DNA of 64,000 nt from CANLBN01 sp965230205. Lineage in GTDB: Bacteria > Pseudomonadota > Gammaproteobacteria > Pseudomonadales > Cellvibrionaceae. The stretch lies in assembly GCA_965230205.1 (NCBI GenBank), contig OZ245996.1, positions 186,001 through 250,000 on the forward strand, read 5' to 3'. The translations under genes and the position numbers were made by a program. How positions within the stretch are numbered: position 1 is the first letter of the stretch; the number at the start of each line of letters is the position of its first letter. This document shows positions 18,486 to 28,700 of the stretch, one piece after another. A model generated the notes under the pieces. The model ran no database searches. It worked only from the letters and a program-made list of their open reading frames with translations, and had not been told where the DNA came from.

Positions 18486-19521
18486 CCGTTACCATATCAA
18501 CAATATTATCATTCTCTGAAGCACTATTACCCGGTAATAACTTATCTCGAATGGCTGCTTCTAACTCTTGGGCAATTTCTGTCCTTTCCTGTAAAAACTT
18601 CACGACATTATTTTTACCCTGACCAATTTTTTCGCCTTTGTAACTATACCAAGCGCCGGCTTTATCAATCATTTCCAACTTCACACCTTGGTCAATAATT
18701 TCACCTAACAGATTAATCCCCTCTCCATACATAATCTGAAATTCTGTTTGCTTAAATGGTGGCGCCACTTTGTTTTTAACCACTTTGACTCGGGTTTCAG
18801 AACCAATGACTTCATCACCATCTTTTACAGCACCAATACGTCGGATATCTAGGCGTACTGAAGAATAAAACTTCAGGGCATTACCACCCGTTGTAGTTTC
18901 TGGATTTCCAAACATAACACCAATTTTCATACGAATCTGGTTAATGAAAATAACCAAGCAATTAGCATTTTTAATATTACCAGTAATTTTACGTAGAGCC
19001 TGAGACATCAATCGAGCTTGTAAGCCTACGTGATGATCGCCCATATCACCTTCGATCTCAGCCTTTGGTGTCAGCGCTGCAACAGAGTCGACAACTAGCA
19101 CATCAACGGCACCTGAACGCACTAACATATCAGATACTTCCAATGCCTGCTCACCCGTATCAGGCTGTGAAATAATTAAGTCATCGACATTAACACCTAG
19201 TTTTTCAGCGTATATAGGATCAAGTGCATGCTCCGCATCAATAAAAGCACAGGTTCCACCTGTCTTTTGTGCTTCTGCAATCACTTGCAATGTTAAGGTC
19301 GTTTTACCCGAGGATTCCGGGCCATAAATCTCAACAATACGGCCTCGAGGAAGACCGCCTATACCGAGCGCAACATCTAAACCCAATGAACCAGTAGAAA
19401 TCGCTGGCACTTTCACATGCTCACGATCGCCCATGCGCATAACGGTACCTTTACCAAATTGGCGCTCAATTTGAGTCAATGCTGCTTGTAGTGCTTTATC
19501 TTTATTGGAATCCATGTTCAC
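18478..19521 (-). CDS. recA: Recombinase RecA
   Basis: A 347-residue RecA with all hallmarks: Walker A GPESSGKTT, the DAEHALDP stretch, VVDSVAALTPKAEIEGDMGD, and the L2 region FGNPETTTGGNALKFYSS. It binds single-stranded DNA, drives strand exchange and triggers LexA cleavage. GAGGTGAAC precedes the ATG. A LexA box overlaps its promoter about 90-110 bases upstream; cinA lies ahead and recX overlaps its end. Confidence 0.99.
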   Translation of the reverse strand: MNMDSNKDKALQAALTQIERQFGKGTVMRMGDREHVKVPAISTGSLGLDVALGIGGLPRGRIVEIYGPESSGKTTLTLQVIAEAQKTGGTCAFIDAEHALDPIYAEKLGVNVDDLIISQPDTGEQALEVSDMLVRSGAVDVLVVDSVAALTPKAEIEGDMGDHHVGLQARLMSQALRKITGNIKNANCLVIFINQIRMKIGVMFGNPETTTGGNALKFYSSVRLDIRRIGAVKDGDEVIGSETRVKVVKNKVAPPFKQTEFQIMYGEGINLLGEIIDQGVKLEMIDKAGAWYSYKGEKIGQGKNNVVKFLQERTEIAQELEAAIRDKLLPGNSASENDNIVDMVTDG

Positions 19522-19607
19522 CTCGATGTTTGATGTGATGTCTTATTTATTTGCTAGTGTAATGCCAAACAGGCAGTCTTAATATAATTCATGTAGGAAT
19601 GGCTAAA

Positions 19608-19640
19608 ACTATACATCAAAAATACTGTATGAGCAAACAG
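19608..19640 (-). promoter_or_regulatory. recA promoter with LexA (SOS) box
   Basis: A full LexA consensus, CTGT-N8-ACAG, occupies 19625-19640. On the minus strand a -35-like TTGCTC (19631-19636, inside the box) and a -10-like TATAGT (19608-19613) are 17 bases apart, so LexA binding would block RNA polymerase. This fits SOS control of recA. Confidence 0.85.
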
Positions 19641-19642
19641 TA

Positions 19643-19658
19643 CTATGCTTTTATACAG
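19643..19658 (-). promoter_or_regulatory. Second, imperfect LexA-like box
   Basis: CTAT-N8-ACAG, one mismatch from consensus, two bases beyond the main SOS box and overlapping the cinA stop codon. A paired weak site could extend LexA occupancy; this is only a sequence match. Confidence 0.4.
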
Positions 19659-20148
19659 TATTTTCTTTCAGCAAGAGGTTTAACCCTTTTAGAGACTCTG
19701 TAACAGCTTGCTGCCTCACCGTTGCTCGATTACCTGAGAATTGATGCAAATGGCTGAAATATTTGCCATTTCGGGTTGCCCAGGCAATCCAAACAGTACC
19801 CACAGGCTTTTCATCAGAGCCGCCATCAGGCCCAGCGATCCCACTTATCGCAACCGCGATATCTGCATCTGCTTTTTTTATTGCACCTTTAGCCATGGCG
19901 ACCACAACAGCTCCGCTAACCGCTCCCTGTTCAAGCAAAAGTTTCTTGCTTACGTTTAATTGTTCTTCTTTAGCTTTATTGCTATAGGTGACAAACCCTT
20001 GCTCAAACCACTGTGAGCTTCCTGCAATGGCAGTAATTGCCTGGGCCACTCCACCTCCTGTACATGATTCCGCGGTTGTAACACGCCAACGACGCCTGAT
20101 TAATTGTTGACCTAATTCAGTGGCCAATACAACTTCATTACTATGCAT
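19651..20148 (-). CDS. pncC: CinA C-terminal-type nicotinamide-nucleotide amidohydrolase
   Basis: A 165-residue stand-alone CinA C-terminal domain. Motifs: TTAESCTGGGVAQAIT, the SSQWFEQGFVTYSN stretch, GAVSG and VAISGIAGPDGG. PncC deamidates nicotinamide mononucleotide in NAD salvage. The gene stands upstream of recA in many gammaproteobacteria, as here. Confidence 0.95.
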   Translation of the reverse strand: MHSNEVVLATELGQQLIRRRWRVTTAESCTGGGVAQAITAIAGSSQWFEQGFVTYSNKAKEEQLNVSKKLLLEQGAVSGAVVVAMAKGAIKKADADIAVAISGIAGPDGGSDEKPVGTVWIAWATRNGKYFSHLHQFSGNRATVRQQAVTESLKGLNLLLKENTV

Positions 20149-20348
20149 TTATTTCACTACCCTAAAAATCAACGACAGAAAGTACGTAATAGATTTTACT
20201 CAATAAAGAAAAGCGGCGTCTATCATCACTTACTGTATAAATATGCCCATTCTATTACGACAGTCATGGTGTATAGAATAATTTTGACTATACTTTTTAA
20301 GAGATTAATTCTTGCCGTTTTTCTTATAGACAACTTAGGTATTAGGTA

Positions 20349-20771
20349 ATGCAAACAGCAAAACTCGATAATTCAGAAAAGACACCAAGAGTATTGCTCG
20401 TAGACGACGAGAAATACATGCGTGATATGATCAAATTAATTCTCAATGAATTAAAGTATGAAGTGGTAGCAGAAGCTGAAAACGGTTTACAAGCACTGGA
20501 TTTTTGCAGTAGCGAGCGCCCGGATATGGTTTTTCTGGACATTAATATGCCTGGCGAAACCGGTGACAGTATCATCACCCAGATTTTGGATATCAACTAC
20601 AAAACGATTATCATTATGCTGACGTCGGTAAATGATAAAACTGTCATTATGAAATGCATACAACGAGGTGCCAAAAACTACATATTAAAAGGCAATGGAG
20701 TCGATAAAATTCAGGAAACGATTAAGGAAACCTGGCAAAAATTTAAGCCTAAAAAAAAGTCAACACAATAA
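20349..20771 (+). CDS. Single-domain response regulator (CheY-like)
   Basis: A 140-residue receiver domain alone. Acidic pocket VDDE near residues 19-22, phospho-acceptor Asp in VFLDINMPG, the switch Thr/Ser in MLTSVND and the late Lys in YILKGNG. There is a lysine-rich tail and no output domain, so it must act by protein contact. The next gene, 21 bases on, encodes a free MshEN domain and may be its partner. Confidence 0.93.
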   Translation: MQTAKLDNSEKTPRVLLVDDEKYMRDMIKLILNELKYEVVAEAENGLQALDFCSSERPDMVFLDINMPGETGDSIITQILDINYKTIIIMLTSVNDKTVIMKCIQRGAKNYILKGNGVDKIQETIKETWQKFKPKKKSTQ

Positions 20772-20792
20772 CGATTTCCTGAGTATTTACCA

Positions 20793-21230
20793 TTGAAATT
20801 ATCCATATCTGCAGATTTTATCGACCATTGCCGTACTCAGGCCAATATTCCTCCTGAAGATATTAAACGTATCATCAGCGAAGCCTCTCGAGATGTTGGA
20901 AAATTTTCAGACATTTTGGTACAAGAAGGATGGTTTAACAGCCATGAGCTAGGAAAATATATAGCCGATAGTGTTAATTGTTCATTTGTTGATATGAACC
21001 AAACAGTATTCCAGCCCGAAGCTCTAGAGAAAATACCTAAGGAAGTTGCAAAACAACTGTGTGTTATTCCGCTTTACAATATGGGATTGGGAATAACTGT
21101 AGCTATGGCTAACCCATTCGATACTAAAGCAATTTCAGAGTTAAAGAAACATTGTGATGGCTTAATTGTCAGCCCTGTTTTTAGCCTGCAACGTGACATT
21201 AAAATAGCAATTGATAAACATTATTCTTAG
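20793..21230 (+). CDS. Free-standing MshEN (GspE N-terminal) domain protein
   Basis: 145 residues made almost only of the domain normally found at the N-terminus of GspE/PilB/MshE ATPases: FSDILVQEGWFNSHELGKYI, then CSFVDMN, ALEKIPKEVAKQLCVIPLY and VAMANPFDTKAISELK. Some members of this family bind cyclic di-GMP; whether this one keeps the binding residues I cannot say. The start is TTG, chosen because it is the first start in frame after the preceding gene. Co-directional with the CheY-like gene and near a diguanylate cyclase. Confidence 0.8.
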   Translation: MKLSISADFIDHCRTQANIPPEDIKRIISEASRDVGKFSDILVQEGWFNSHELGKYIADSVNCSFVDMNQTVFQPEALEKIPKEVAKQLCVIPLYNMGLGITVAMANPFDTKAISELKKHCDGLIVSPVFSLQRDIKIAIDKHYS

Positions 21231-21275
21231 ACATAGTGAACTTGAATGAATTATTCAAAGATTTAGATTCCTACC

Positions 21276-22730
21276 TTACAAAGGCAATTCCACACAGAAA
21301 CTAGCCCCACCTTTATCCTGATTACGATAGAAGATGTGTCCCTCATGAGCATCTACAATATTTTTCACAATAGCTAGGCCTAAGCCTGTTTGTTTTTCCC
21401 CACCAGTTGATTTAGAACTCAGCGTTGAGAAAGGCATGAATAACTTTTCTTGTTCATCGTCAGGAACACCCAAACCAGAATCCGATACCGTTAACTGTAT
21501 TTTTTTATCTTCCTTATTCAATAAAATATCAACTTTAGATTCTAGAGGAGAAAACTTAATAGCATTAGTGACTAAATTATCAACCACTTCTTTAATTTTT
21601 ATACGATCAACTGGTTTACTAATCCCTTGTTCGATATCACCATTAAGAGATATTGACTTATTATTTGCTTGCCCTTCGTAAATTTCTATACGTTCTCTGA
21701 CTAAAGCACTTAAATCGGTATCCTCAATATTTAAGTTAATGTTACCGCTTTCAATCGCCGATACGTCCAACAAACTTTCAAGTAATTCCAAGGTGTCGTT
21801 ACTATTATTTTGAATCATCTTCAGCAGCGATTCTTTTTGAGTTTCGGATACTTTTCCGCGATTAATCAATTCCATTGCGGTTTTAATCGCCGCTATAGGA
21901 CCACGGATATCATGAGCAGCGGTGCCTAACATTTGATTTTTGAGCTCGTTAAGCTCTTTCAGTTTTACATAAGTTTCTAGTCTTTCTGCTGCGTGATTTA
22001 CCCGACATAATATTTCTTCTGGCAGAAAAGGCTTTAGCAAGAAATCACTCGCACCCGACTTAATAAACTGTACAGACAAAGACTTTTTATTCTGTGCAGA
22101 CACACCAATAATTTCCAGTTCATCACGGCTATGTGTCAGGCGCATTCTAGCCGCTGTTTCTATGCCTGTTATGCCATCCATGTAACAATCCATCAGGCAA
22201 ATTTGAATATCTGGACTTTCTTTTAGTATTGATAATGCCTCTTCACCAGATGAGGCACAGATAACGTCATAACAGTGAAGTTTTAAAATAAACTCGGTGG
22301 ATGTTCGAATAACAACATCATCATCAACAATAAGCACTTTTACATTAGGGTTATTAAAAATACGGTTTGTCATCCAGATTACATATTCTAAACCATAGGT
22401 TCCCTGCTTACTGACATAATCTGCGATACCCTTAGACCAAAAGTCCTGATGATCACCTCCGCCCGTCGTACCCGAAAAGACTAATGTAGGGATTTCGGCA
22501 TCTACTGTAAGGTCCACCGCTTCACCTTTATGAGCATCGGGCAGATCGATATCGACAATAGCAACAAAGTATTGATCACCCTGCTTTTCTATCAGGTTTC
22601 TAGCATCTGCATAGTTCCCCACAACATCCACATGAAAACCATATTTATTGGTAATAGAGGATGAGATCATATTCGCAAAAGTTAGAGAATCTTCGATAAT
22701 TAGAACTTTTTTAGCTGTAACCACGCCCAT
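21276..22730 (-). CDS. Hybrid sensor: REC-REC-histidine kinase
   Basis: A 484-residue soluble protein with two N-terminal receiver domains (Asp in VDIDLPD near residue 59 and in LMDCYMDG near 180), then HisKA with the H-box AAHDIRGP and a HATPase with VDNLVTNAIKFSP, DSGLGVPD and GLGLAIVKN. No membrane segments. Such kinases take phosphate or signal input from their own receivers. Convergent with the MshEN gene; input unknown. Confidence 0.93.
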   Translation of the reverse strand: MGVVTAKKVLIIEDSLTFANMISSSITNKYGFHVDVVGNYADARNLIEKQGDQYFVAIVDIDLPDAHKGEAVDLTVDAEIPTLVFSGTTGGGDHQDFWSKGIADYVSKQGTYGLEYVIWMTNRIFNNPNVKVLIVDDDVVIRTSTEFILKLHCYDVICASSGEEALSILKESPDIQICLMDCYMDGITGIETAARMRLTHSRDELEIIGVSAQNKKSLSVQFIKSGASDFLLKPFLPEEILCRVNHAAERLETYVKLKELNELKNQMLGTAAHDIRGPIAAIKTAMELINRGKVSETQKESLLKMIQNNSNDTLELLESLLDVSAIESGNINLNIEDTDLSALVRERIEIYEGQANNKSISLNGDIEQGISKPVDRIKIKEVVDNLVTNAIKFSPLESKVDILLNKEDKKIQLTVSDSGLGVPDDEQEKLFMPFSTLSSKSTGGEKQTGLGLAIVKNIVDAHEGHIFYRNQDKGGASFCVELPL

Positions 22731-22982
22731 AATGTATATTGTTTAGCCTACTAGAGATACAAATGCTACTGGCTCATTTCAGGCAGTTAAACACTGATTT
22801 AACTAAAATGAACCCCACTCTATTAGCATAGAAGCTTTTACGAAAAAACAAAGCCTTGCCCTAAAAATGGCACAAAAGATAACGGTTTTAAATAAGCATA
22901 AACTCAACCGATACCCGGGATTATTGAAAAGGTTTACAAAAGCTTGCCTATTTAAAGGAGAGGTAATAAAAATAATAAGGAG

Positions 22983-24305
22983 CTAATTGGTTTGAGAAAG
23001 ACTTTCATGAGTGGGCATTGTTTCTACTCGATTTCTACCGAGTTCTTTTGCTCTATAAACGGCCAAGTCTGCTGCTTTAAATAATTTATCAAAATTATTT
23101 AATTCACTACTTAATTGAGCAACGCCAAAGCTCGCCGTAACAGTTAAATCTGCTGGTTTTAGTAATTCTATCTGCTCACGCAAAAGCTCTGCTTTTTCTA
23201 ATGCATTCGCCTGGTTGCAATGGTTAAGCAACAATAAAAATTCTTCTCCCCCCATACGGGCAACCACATCATTACCTCGGATCTGCTGCTGTAAGAATGA
23301 GCCAACCTCTTTTAAAACAGTATCTCCAACATCATGACCGTGTTGATCATTAACCTGTTTAAAAAAATCAATATCAAGTAGAACAACAGAGTAATCTTTG
23401 TGGTGACGTTTCGCTTCACTGATATTGATTAGCACTTGCTCCGCGACAAAATGGCGATTATAAAGCCCTGTCAATTGATCATGCATTGCCAGAAACTGCA
23501 TTTCTTTTTTTTGTTCTTCTACGGTATCCAGTAAATGCTTGTAACGAATCAGATTTTCTACTCGGACAGAAAGATCTAAAGGGTCTATAGGCTTAGTAAT
23601 ATAATCATTTGCACCTGAGCGGACGAGTTCATATTTTCGTGTTGAATCGTCTAGCCCTGTCATAACAATAATCGGCACATGACGCCATGGGTGTTCAGCG
23701 TGCTTCACTTGCAGGACTAGGTCGAGTGCTGTCATTTTTCCTTCAAGAAAAAAATCACAGGTAATAACATGAGGCTGAATGGTTTCAGCTTGCTCAAGTG
23801 CGTCTTCCGCTGAGTTAAAACAAAAACATTCGCAGTGGTTTTCTTCCAGAATAGCCTGCACAGTTAACTGTTGGGCCAAGTCATCTTCAATAATAACAAC
23901 TTTATTTTGGCGGGCCTTTTCAAAGGTATCACGCGCCTGAGCCTGCTCTATATAATCTTTTAAACGATCGAATTCCTTACGACTAAAAATTTGAGTGAAA
24001 CCAATGGTATAGAGAGATTCAATATCATGATCCTCTCCTTTATCGTTTATCAATAATATTAAAGGAACAGATGAATAACCACGCAATGCCCTGAGCCGAG
24101 AAACAAATATACGTAACTCTCTTCCTAAAGAAGCTCGTGAAACCAAAATAAGATCATAAGGAGACTCTCTATCTTTTATCAGCTTCCAGACATCTGTCTC
24201 GCTACTCGCACTATCGAAATCTATACCTACAGCACTCAACAGGCTACCGCTAATAGCTTGTGTAGTTTTCGAAGCATCAATAATCAATGCGCGATCAATG
24301 GTCAT
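22983..24305 (-). CDS. REC-REC-GGDEF diguanylate cyclase
   Basis: A 440-residue protein: a first receiver domain whose phospho-acceptor position reads LVSRAS (no Asp, so probably not phosphorylated), a second with Asp in VITCDFF, then a GGDEF domain with an intact GGEEF active motif. RGND five residues before it matches the RxxD inhibitory site, so product feedback is likely. It makes cyclic di-GMP, a signal that also governs Lap-type adhesins. 252 bases upstream of the kinase gene on the same strand. Confidence 0.94.
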   Translation of the reverse strand: MTIDRALIIDASKTTQAISGSLLSAVGIDFDSASSETDVWKLIKDRESPYDLILVSRASLGRELRIFVSRLRALRGYSSVPLILLINDKGEDHDIESLYTIGFTQIFSRKEFDRLKDYIEQAQARDTFEKARQNKVVIIEDDLAQQLTVQAILEENHCECFCFNSAEDALEQAETIQPHVITCDFFLEGKMTALDLVLQVKHAEHPWRHVPIIVMTGLDDSTRKYELVRSGANDYITKPIDPLDLSVRVENLIRYKHLLDTVEEQKKEMQFLAMHDQLTGLYNRHFVAEQVLINISEAKRHHKDYSVVLLDIDFFKQVNDQHGHDVGDTVLKEVGSFLQQQIRGNDVVARMGGEEFLLLLNHCNQANALEKAELLREQIELLKPADLTVTASFGVAQLSSELNNFDKLFKAADLAVYRAKELGRNRVETMPTHESLSQTN

Positions 24306-24628
24306 CTATATGTCGGTGCCAAAAAATTAAGGTATCGTTTACAGTATAGATAGAAAATAAGAATTAGCGTTAAATACAACAGTTTTCAACAAATCAAGCC
24401 CAAAAACCCCATTTTTATTACTGATAAGCATATATTAGATCTATAAACCTCTCATCTTTACTCGATTTCAGGTGATAATTAACCCCTCACCTACCATCTG
24501 AACATGGCATTTTGTCCATCTAAAATAGTTATGCTTCCTCGATATTATTAAAAAGAAGAATTCACAACATAATCAAAAGAAACAAACTAATAGCATAAAA
24601 CTATCGAAAACCTTCTGAGATATAGCTG
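24306..24628. other. Divergent intergenic region
   Basis: 323 AT-rich bases between the diguanylate cyclase and the caspase-like gene, which point away from each other. It must hold both promoters; I see no repeat, RNA or small gene. Confidence 0.4.
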
Positions 24629-25681
24629 ATGATAAAAAAAACAATCCCTTTGATATCCTGTTTTCTATTTGTCGGCTCTTGTTTTGCAGAAAACCATGCA
24701 CTCGTCATTGGCATTGGCAGCTACCCATTCCAGCCATTAGAAGGCCCTAAACATGATGCCAATGCGATAGAAGAAGTACTTAATAAAAAATGGAGAGTGG
24801 AAGCAAAAAATATAACGACTCTGATTGATCAACAGGCTACCAGAAAAAATATTCTAGCCTCTTTGGATTCACTCTATGATAAAACAAAGAAGGGAGACAA
24901 TGTTTTTATTTACTACAGTGGACATGGTACCAGTGTTCACGATAACACTATTCAAGCACCACTTCCTAACACAAGTGGCGCACTTATCCCTTATGATGTA
25001 TTTGGCTTGAAAACCAAAGCCGAGCTAATGGAAAAGCTAATTAAAGGTAGAGATGATTTAAAGCCTCGCTTTACTAAACTCGACCAAGGGGGAAGGCATT
25101 TATTTGTTGCTATCGACGCCTGTTATTCAGGAAATACTATAAGAGCATTAAATAAACCCGATGAACTACCCACTCGCTTTATGGCACTTGATCAAATGAT
25201 TGAAGTCGAGTCATCAGCTGATAAAAGTGCTCCTAAAGAATCAAATGATACCAATGAAGAATACCCCTACAGTAATATTTTCTACCTAAGTGCGGCTAGT
25301 GAATATGAGAGAGCACAGGATATCCCATTACGGTTTTTACATAAAATACCCACAATCGATAATAAACCGCACGGCGCTTTTACCAACACGTTACTCGAAT
25401 ACCTTTATCAACCAGAAAGCGCTGATTTAAATAAAGATAAAAAAGTAAGTTATTTTGAATTAACCAAAACCTTAACAAAACGTATGGAGGAAAGAGGTTT
25501 TAGTCATACACCGAGTGCTTTACCCACTCAAAAAGATGATATTCATCAATTGGCAAATCAATCTGTATTCTTTATTGACAATACAGTATCTGATGACAGT
25601 ATAAAGGTCAGCACTGACTCAGAAAATAAAAGTAAAACAACAATCCTATCAAAAACATTAAAGCAATTGGGGTTTAAATAG
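24629..25681 (+). CDS. Exported caspase-family (C14) peptidase
   Basis: A 350-residue caspase-like protein. Residues 1-20 are a signal sequence, and VGSC at 15-18 could be a lipobox, so it may be a lipoprotein. The domain begins HALVIGIGSYPFQPLEGPKHD; the catalytic dyad is visible as His99 in YYSGHG and Cys165 in DACYSG. The rest keeps the fold (YLSAASEYERAQD, GAFTNTLLEYL). Location is thus periplasmic or outer-membrane facing, unlike cytosolic metacaspases. It is convergent with the CHAT protein gene and likely functionally tied to it. The substrate is unknown. Confidence 0.9.
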   Translation: MIKKTIPLISCFLFVGSCFAENHALVIGIGSYPFQPLEGPKHDANAIEEVLNKKWRVEAKNITTLIDQQATRKNILASLDSLYDKTKKGDNVFIYYSGHGTSVHDNTIQAPLPNTSGALIPYDVFGLKTKAELMEKLIKGRDDLKPRFTKLDQGGRHLFVAIDACYSGNTIRALNKPDELPTRFMALDQMIEVESSADKSAPKESNDTNEEYPYSNIFYLSAASEYERAQDIPLRFLHKIPTIDNKPHGAFTNTLLEYLYQPESADLNKDKKVSYFELTKTLTKRMEERGFSHTPSALPTQKDDIHQLANQSVFFIDNTVSDDSIKVSTDSENKSKTTILSKTLKQLGFK

Positions 25682-25714
25682 TTAAACATCCCTCTACTTA
25701 CGAGGGACTCATCA

Positions 25715-28700
25715 TTAACCGTCACCCACTATTACAAATGCCCCCCAGAAAGCAGGATGTGCAAAATAAGGTTTATTTTCAAAAGCCAATTGATACATGG
25801 ATTGTTGCAAGGCCTCGGCCTTACCAACAGCATCATTTTTTGTAGCTTCCATCATTCTTGTTGTTATAAATGCAGCAGAGGTTGAATCAATGGCCCAATG
25901 ACTGACTAAAAGTGACCGTGCGCCAGCATAAAAAAACGACTTTGCCAAACCTGACAAACCCTCGGCTCCTAGTCTGCCATTAGGGCCCGCAGTATTACAT
26001 GCTGATAAAAGCACCCACTCTGCATCTAATTCTAAATTGGCGATCTCACTTGCCATTAATAAGCCATTGTCGACCTCTGAAGATCTCTCGGGCGGTGTTA
26101 ATACTAATGCTGGTTCCATTAGTCCCTTAAATTCACCGGCCAATAGGCCATGAGTAGCAAAACTCACTGTTTCGTAATCCTTCAACGGTAAAGATTTCAC
26201 CTTTGTTTCCGTGGCTTCTTTTCCCAGTATAAGTTTATTGCTTGGTGAGCTTAGTGTCTTAGACAGTACTTGCAATTCAATTTTTGTCTCTGGTAGTGGA
26301 GTAAAAATAGCTCGTAGCACATTAGGGTTACTATATTTAAATATTTGCTCTGCAATAGTATCCATCGTAAATGCAAAGCTTCTTGTCTCACTCGATTGCT
26401 GCTTTAAATCTGGATCGCCAATACCAATAAAGGCCTTACGTGCCTGGCTTTTACTCTCTAACTTCCTTAAGGATACTAAAGAACTAGCGGCAGGAAATAT
26501 AGAAAACGCTAATTTATGGCCTATAAATTTCACTTTACGGTAATCTATCGATGTATTTTTTACTTCAGACTTTATCTCAGGTTTTTCAGTGACCAAAATA
26601 GCGGGGGGAATATTCTGCATTGCCCTATCTAATACAGCAATGATATGTTTTTTATTTTTTAGCTCTGTTTCAAACAGAGCCAATGTTTTTTGATACAAAT
26701 AATGAGCATCATCCAATTCATAAGTCGGCATCTTGGCATAGGACTTTATATCTGGTCGTGTTAAATCCATAGAATGTCTTATCCTATTAACACGCTTGCT
26801 TAAATCATCGCGGGATAGAGGCGACTGTTTGACTAACACTTCCTGCTTATCAATATAGAATAAAGCTGTGCCACTTTCCTCAGTGACTTGCAATAAGAAT
26901 GCCTCATCATTTTTAAGCACAGACTGAATTGTTTTATAATTAACCGCTTTAGGGTTTGTTAATTCAGCAAAAGGCGGGAATTTAACACTTAGCTCCTTAT
27001 CTAACTCATGTATTTTATTAGATAAGCTATCGATTGAAGGGGCCTTTTCTGAGGATACTGTAGAAGGTTTCGTAACCCCAAGTAGCTGCTGGGTTGATTG
27101 CTCTTGCCCCTGTGCCCATTGTGTAACCAGCTCTTCTCGCTCTCTCAGTAGAGAAGCTAGCTGATCACCTTTTTGATTCCCTTTTGTTGATATGCGTGTC
27201 GCCATCTGATTGATAGCTGATGCTGTACCCGTCATATGAGGGTATTGAGCAGCTATAAATAAATCATCAAACAATATATTAGCCAAATTTTTTTCAGTAC
27301 CATTAGAGCTTGAATAGCCATTATTGAAGCTCTGGTAATAAGGGTAATTAACATCGATATACTGTTTAAATAGACTCCTGACCTCTCTCTGTTCTTCCAA
27401 TGCAAAATTAACAATGCTATTACGATGAATTGATAATCTCTGCTGTAGCAATGCAATATACCGATCACCTAAGACTTTAGCCTCTTTATCATTTCCTATT
27501 TTATTCATCAAATCTGCTTTCACAGATAAGGCTTTAATTAATCCATAAGGACTTTCTGCTCCCATAGATTCAAGAAGCATAAGGGCTCGGTCAATATAGC
27601 GCTTCGCTTTTGCGTATTGCTTAAAATGAATTGCTATTTCGGAAAGCTTAATTAATCCTGGAGGCAAATCTGCCGACTTTTTCCCTCGGGACTTTTCAAT
27701 AAGCTTAATCGCCTTTTTAAAAGAAGCCCTTGATTCTTTAAACGTCCCTTCATCAAACTGCACAAACCCAAGGGACGAATGAGCATAACCTAATTGTAAA
27801 ACCTTACTTTTCTTTTTCTTAAATAATTCAATCGAACTTGTTGATTGCTTTTTTGCTTTCTCAAATTTACCTTGATGAGACAGCAATAAACTATATTCTA
27901 AGCGAGTGGCACCAAGCGTTTCGTGCTCTTCACCGAATGCTTTTTTAAAAATGGCTAAAGCACGCAAATAGTATTGATCAGACTTTTCCAATCTACCAAT
28001 ATTTTTATTAATAATCGCCAATTGATGCAGAACTCGACCAATAACAGGGTGCTCCGAACCCACTATTTTTCTAAACCTATTCAACGATTCTAAAACAACA
28101 GGTTCGGCTTCAATGACCTTCCCCTGAACAATATAAATGAACCCCAAATAATAATAAGCGTTAGCAATATGTATAGAGTCTCTAACTACAGAATCATTTA
28201 CCAATAAAGCCTCATCAATAATAGACTGCAACGTTTCCTTGGCTTCAGGCAAACGGGATTGATAGATTAGCACTCGTCCGCTCAATTCCTTAAATGTTAA
28301 CCTAGAAAGAGGGTTAACATCAGATAATAATACTTTTGCATTTTTTTGGGCTTCATCTATTAACAGTGTATTATTACTTTTAATCCCCAATTTAATTTGA
28401 TTGACATATTGATCAAACAATAGCGAACTATTATTGCGTTTTTCGAGACGCTGTAAGTTTTCTTCAATTAAAGTATCAGCCTCATCTAAACGATCCATAT
28501 CCATATAAAGAGTAAACAGTGAATTAGCGACCTTAATAGCATTTTCCCACTCAGCCAATCTCGATCGGTAAACGTTATAGCTGTATTGATAACGCTGATG
28601 CGCCAATTCCATATCACCCCCAGCATAGGCGATGGCACCCTGATTTTGGGCAATATGAGCAATTGCTAGAGGCTTATTTTTATTGCCTGAATCAATTTTA

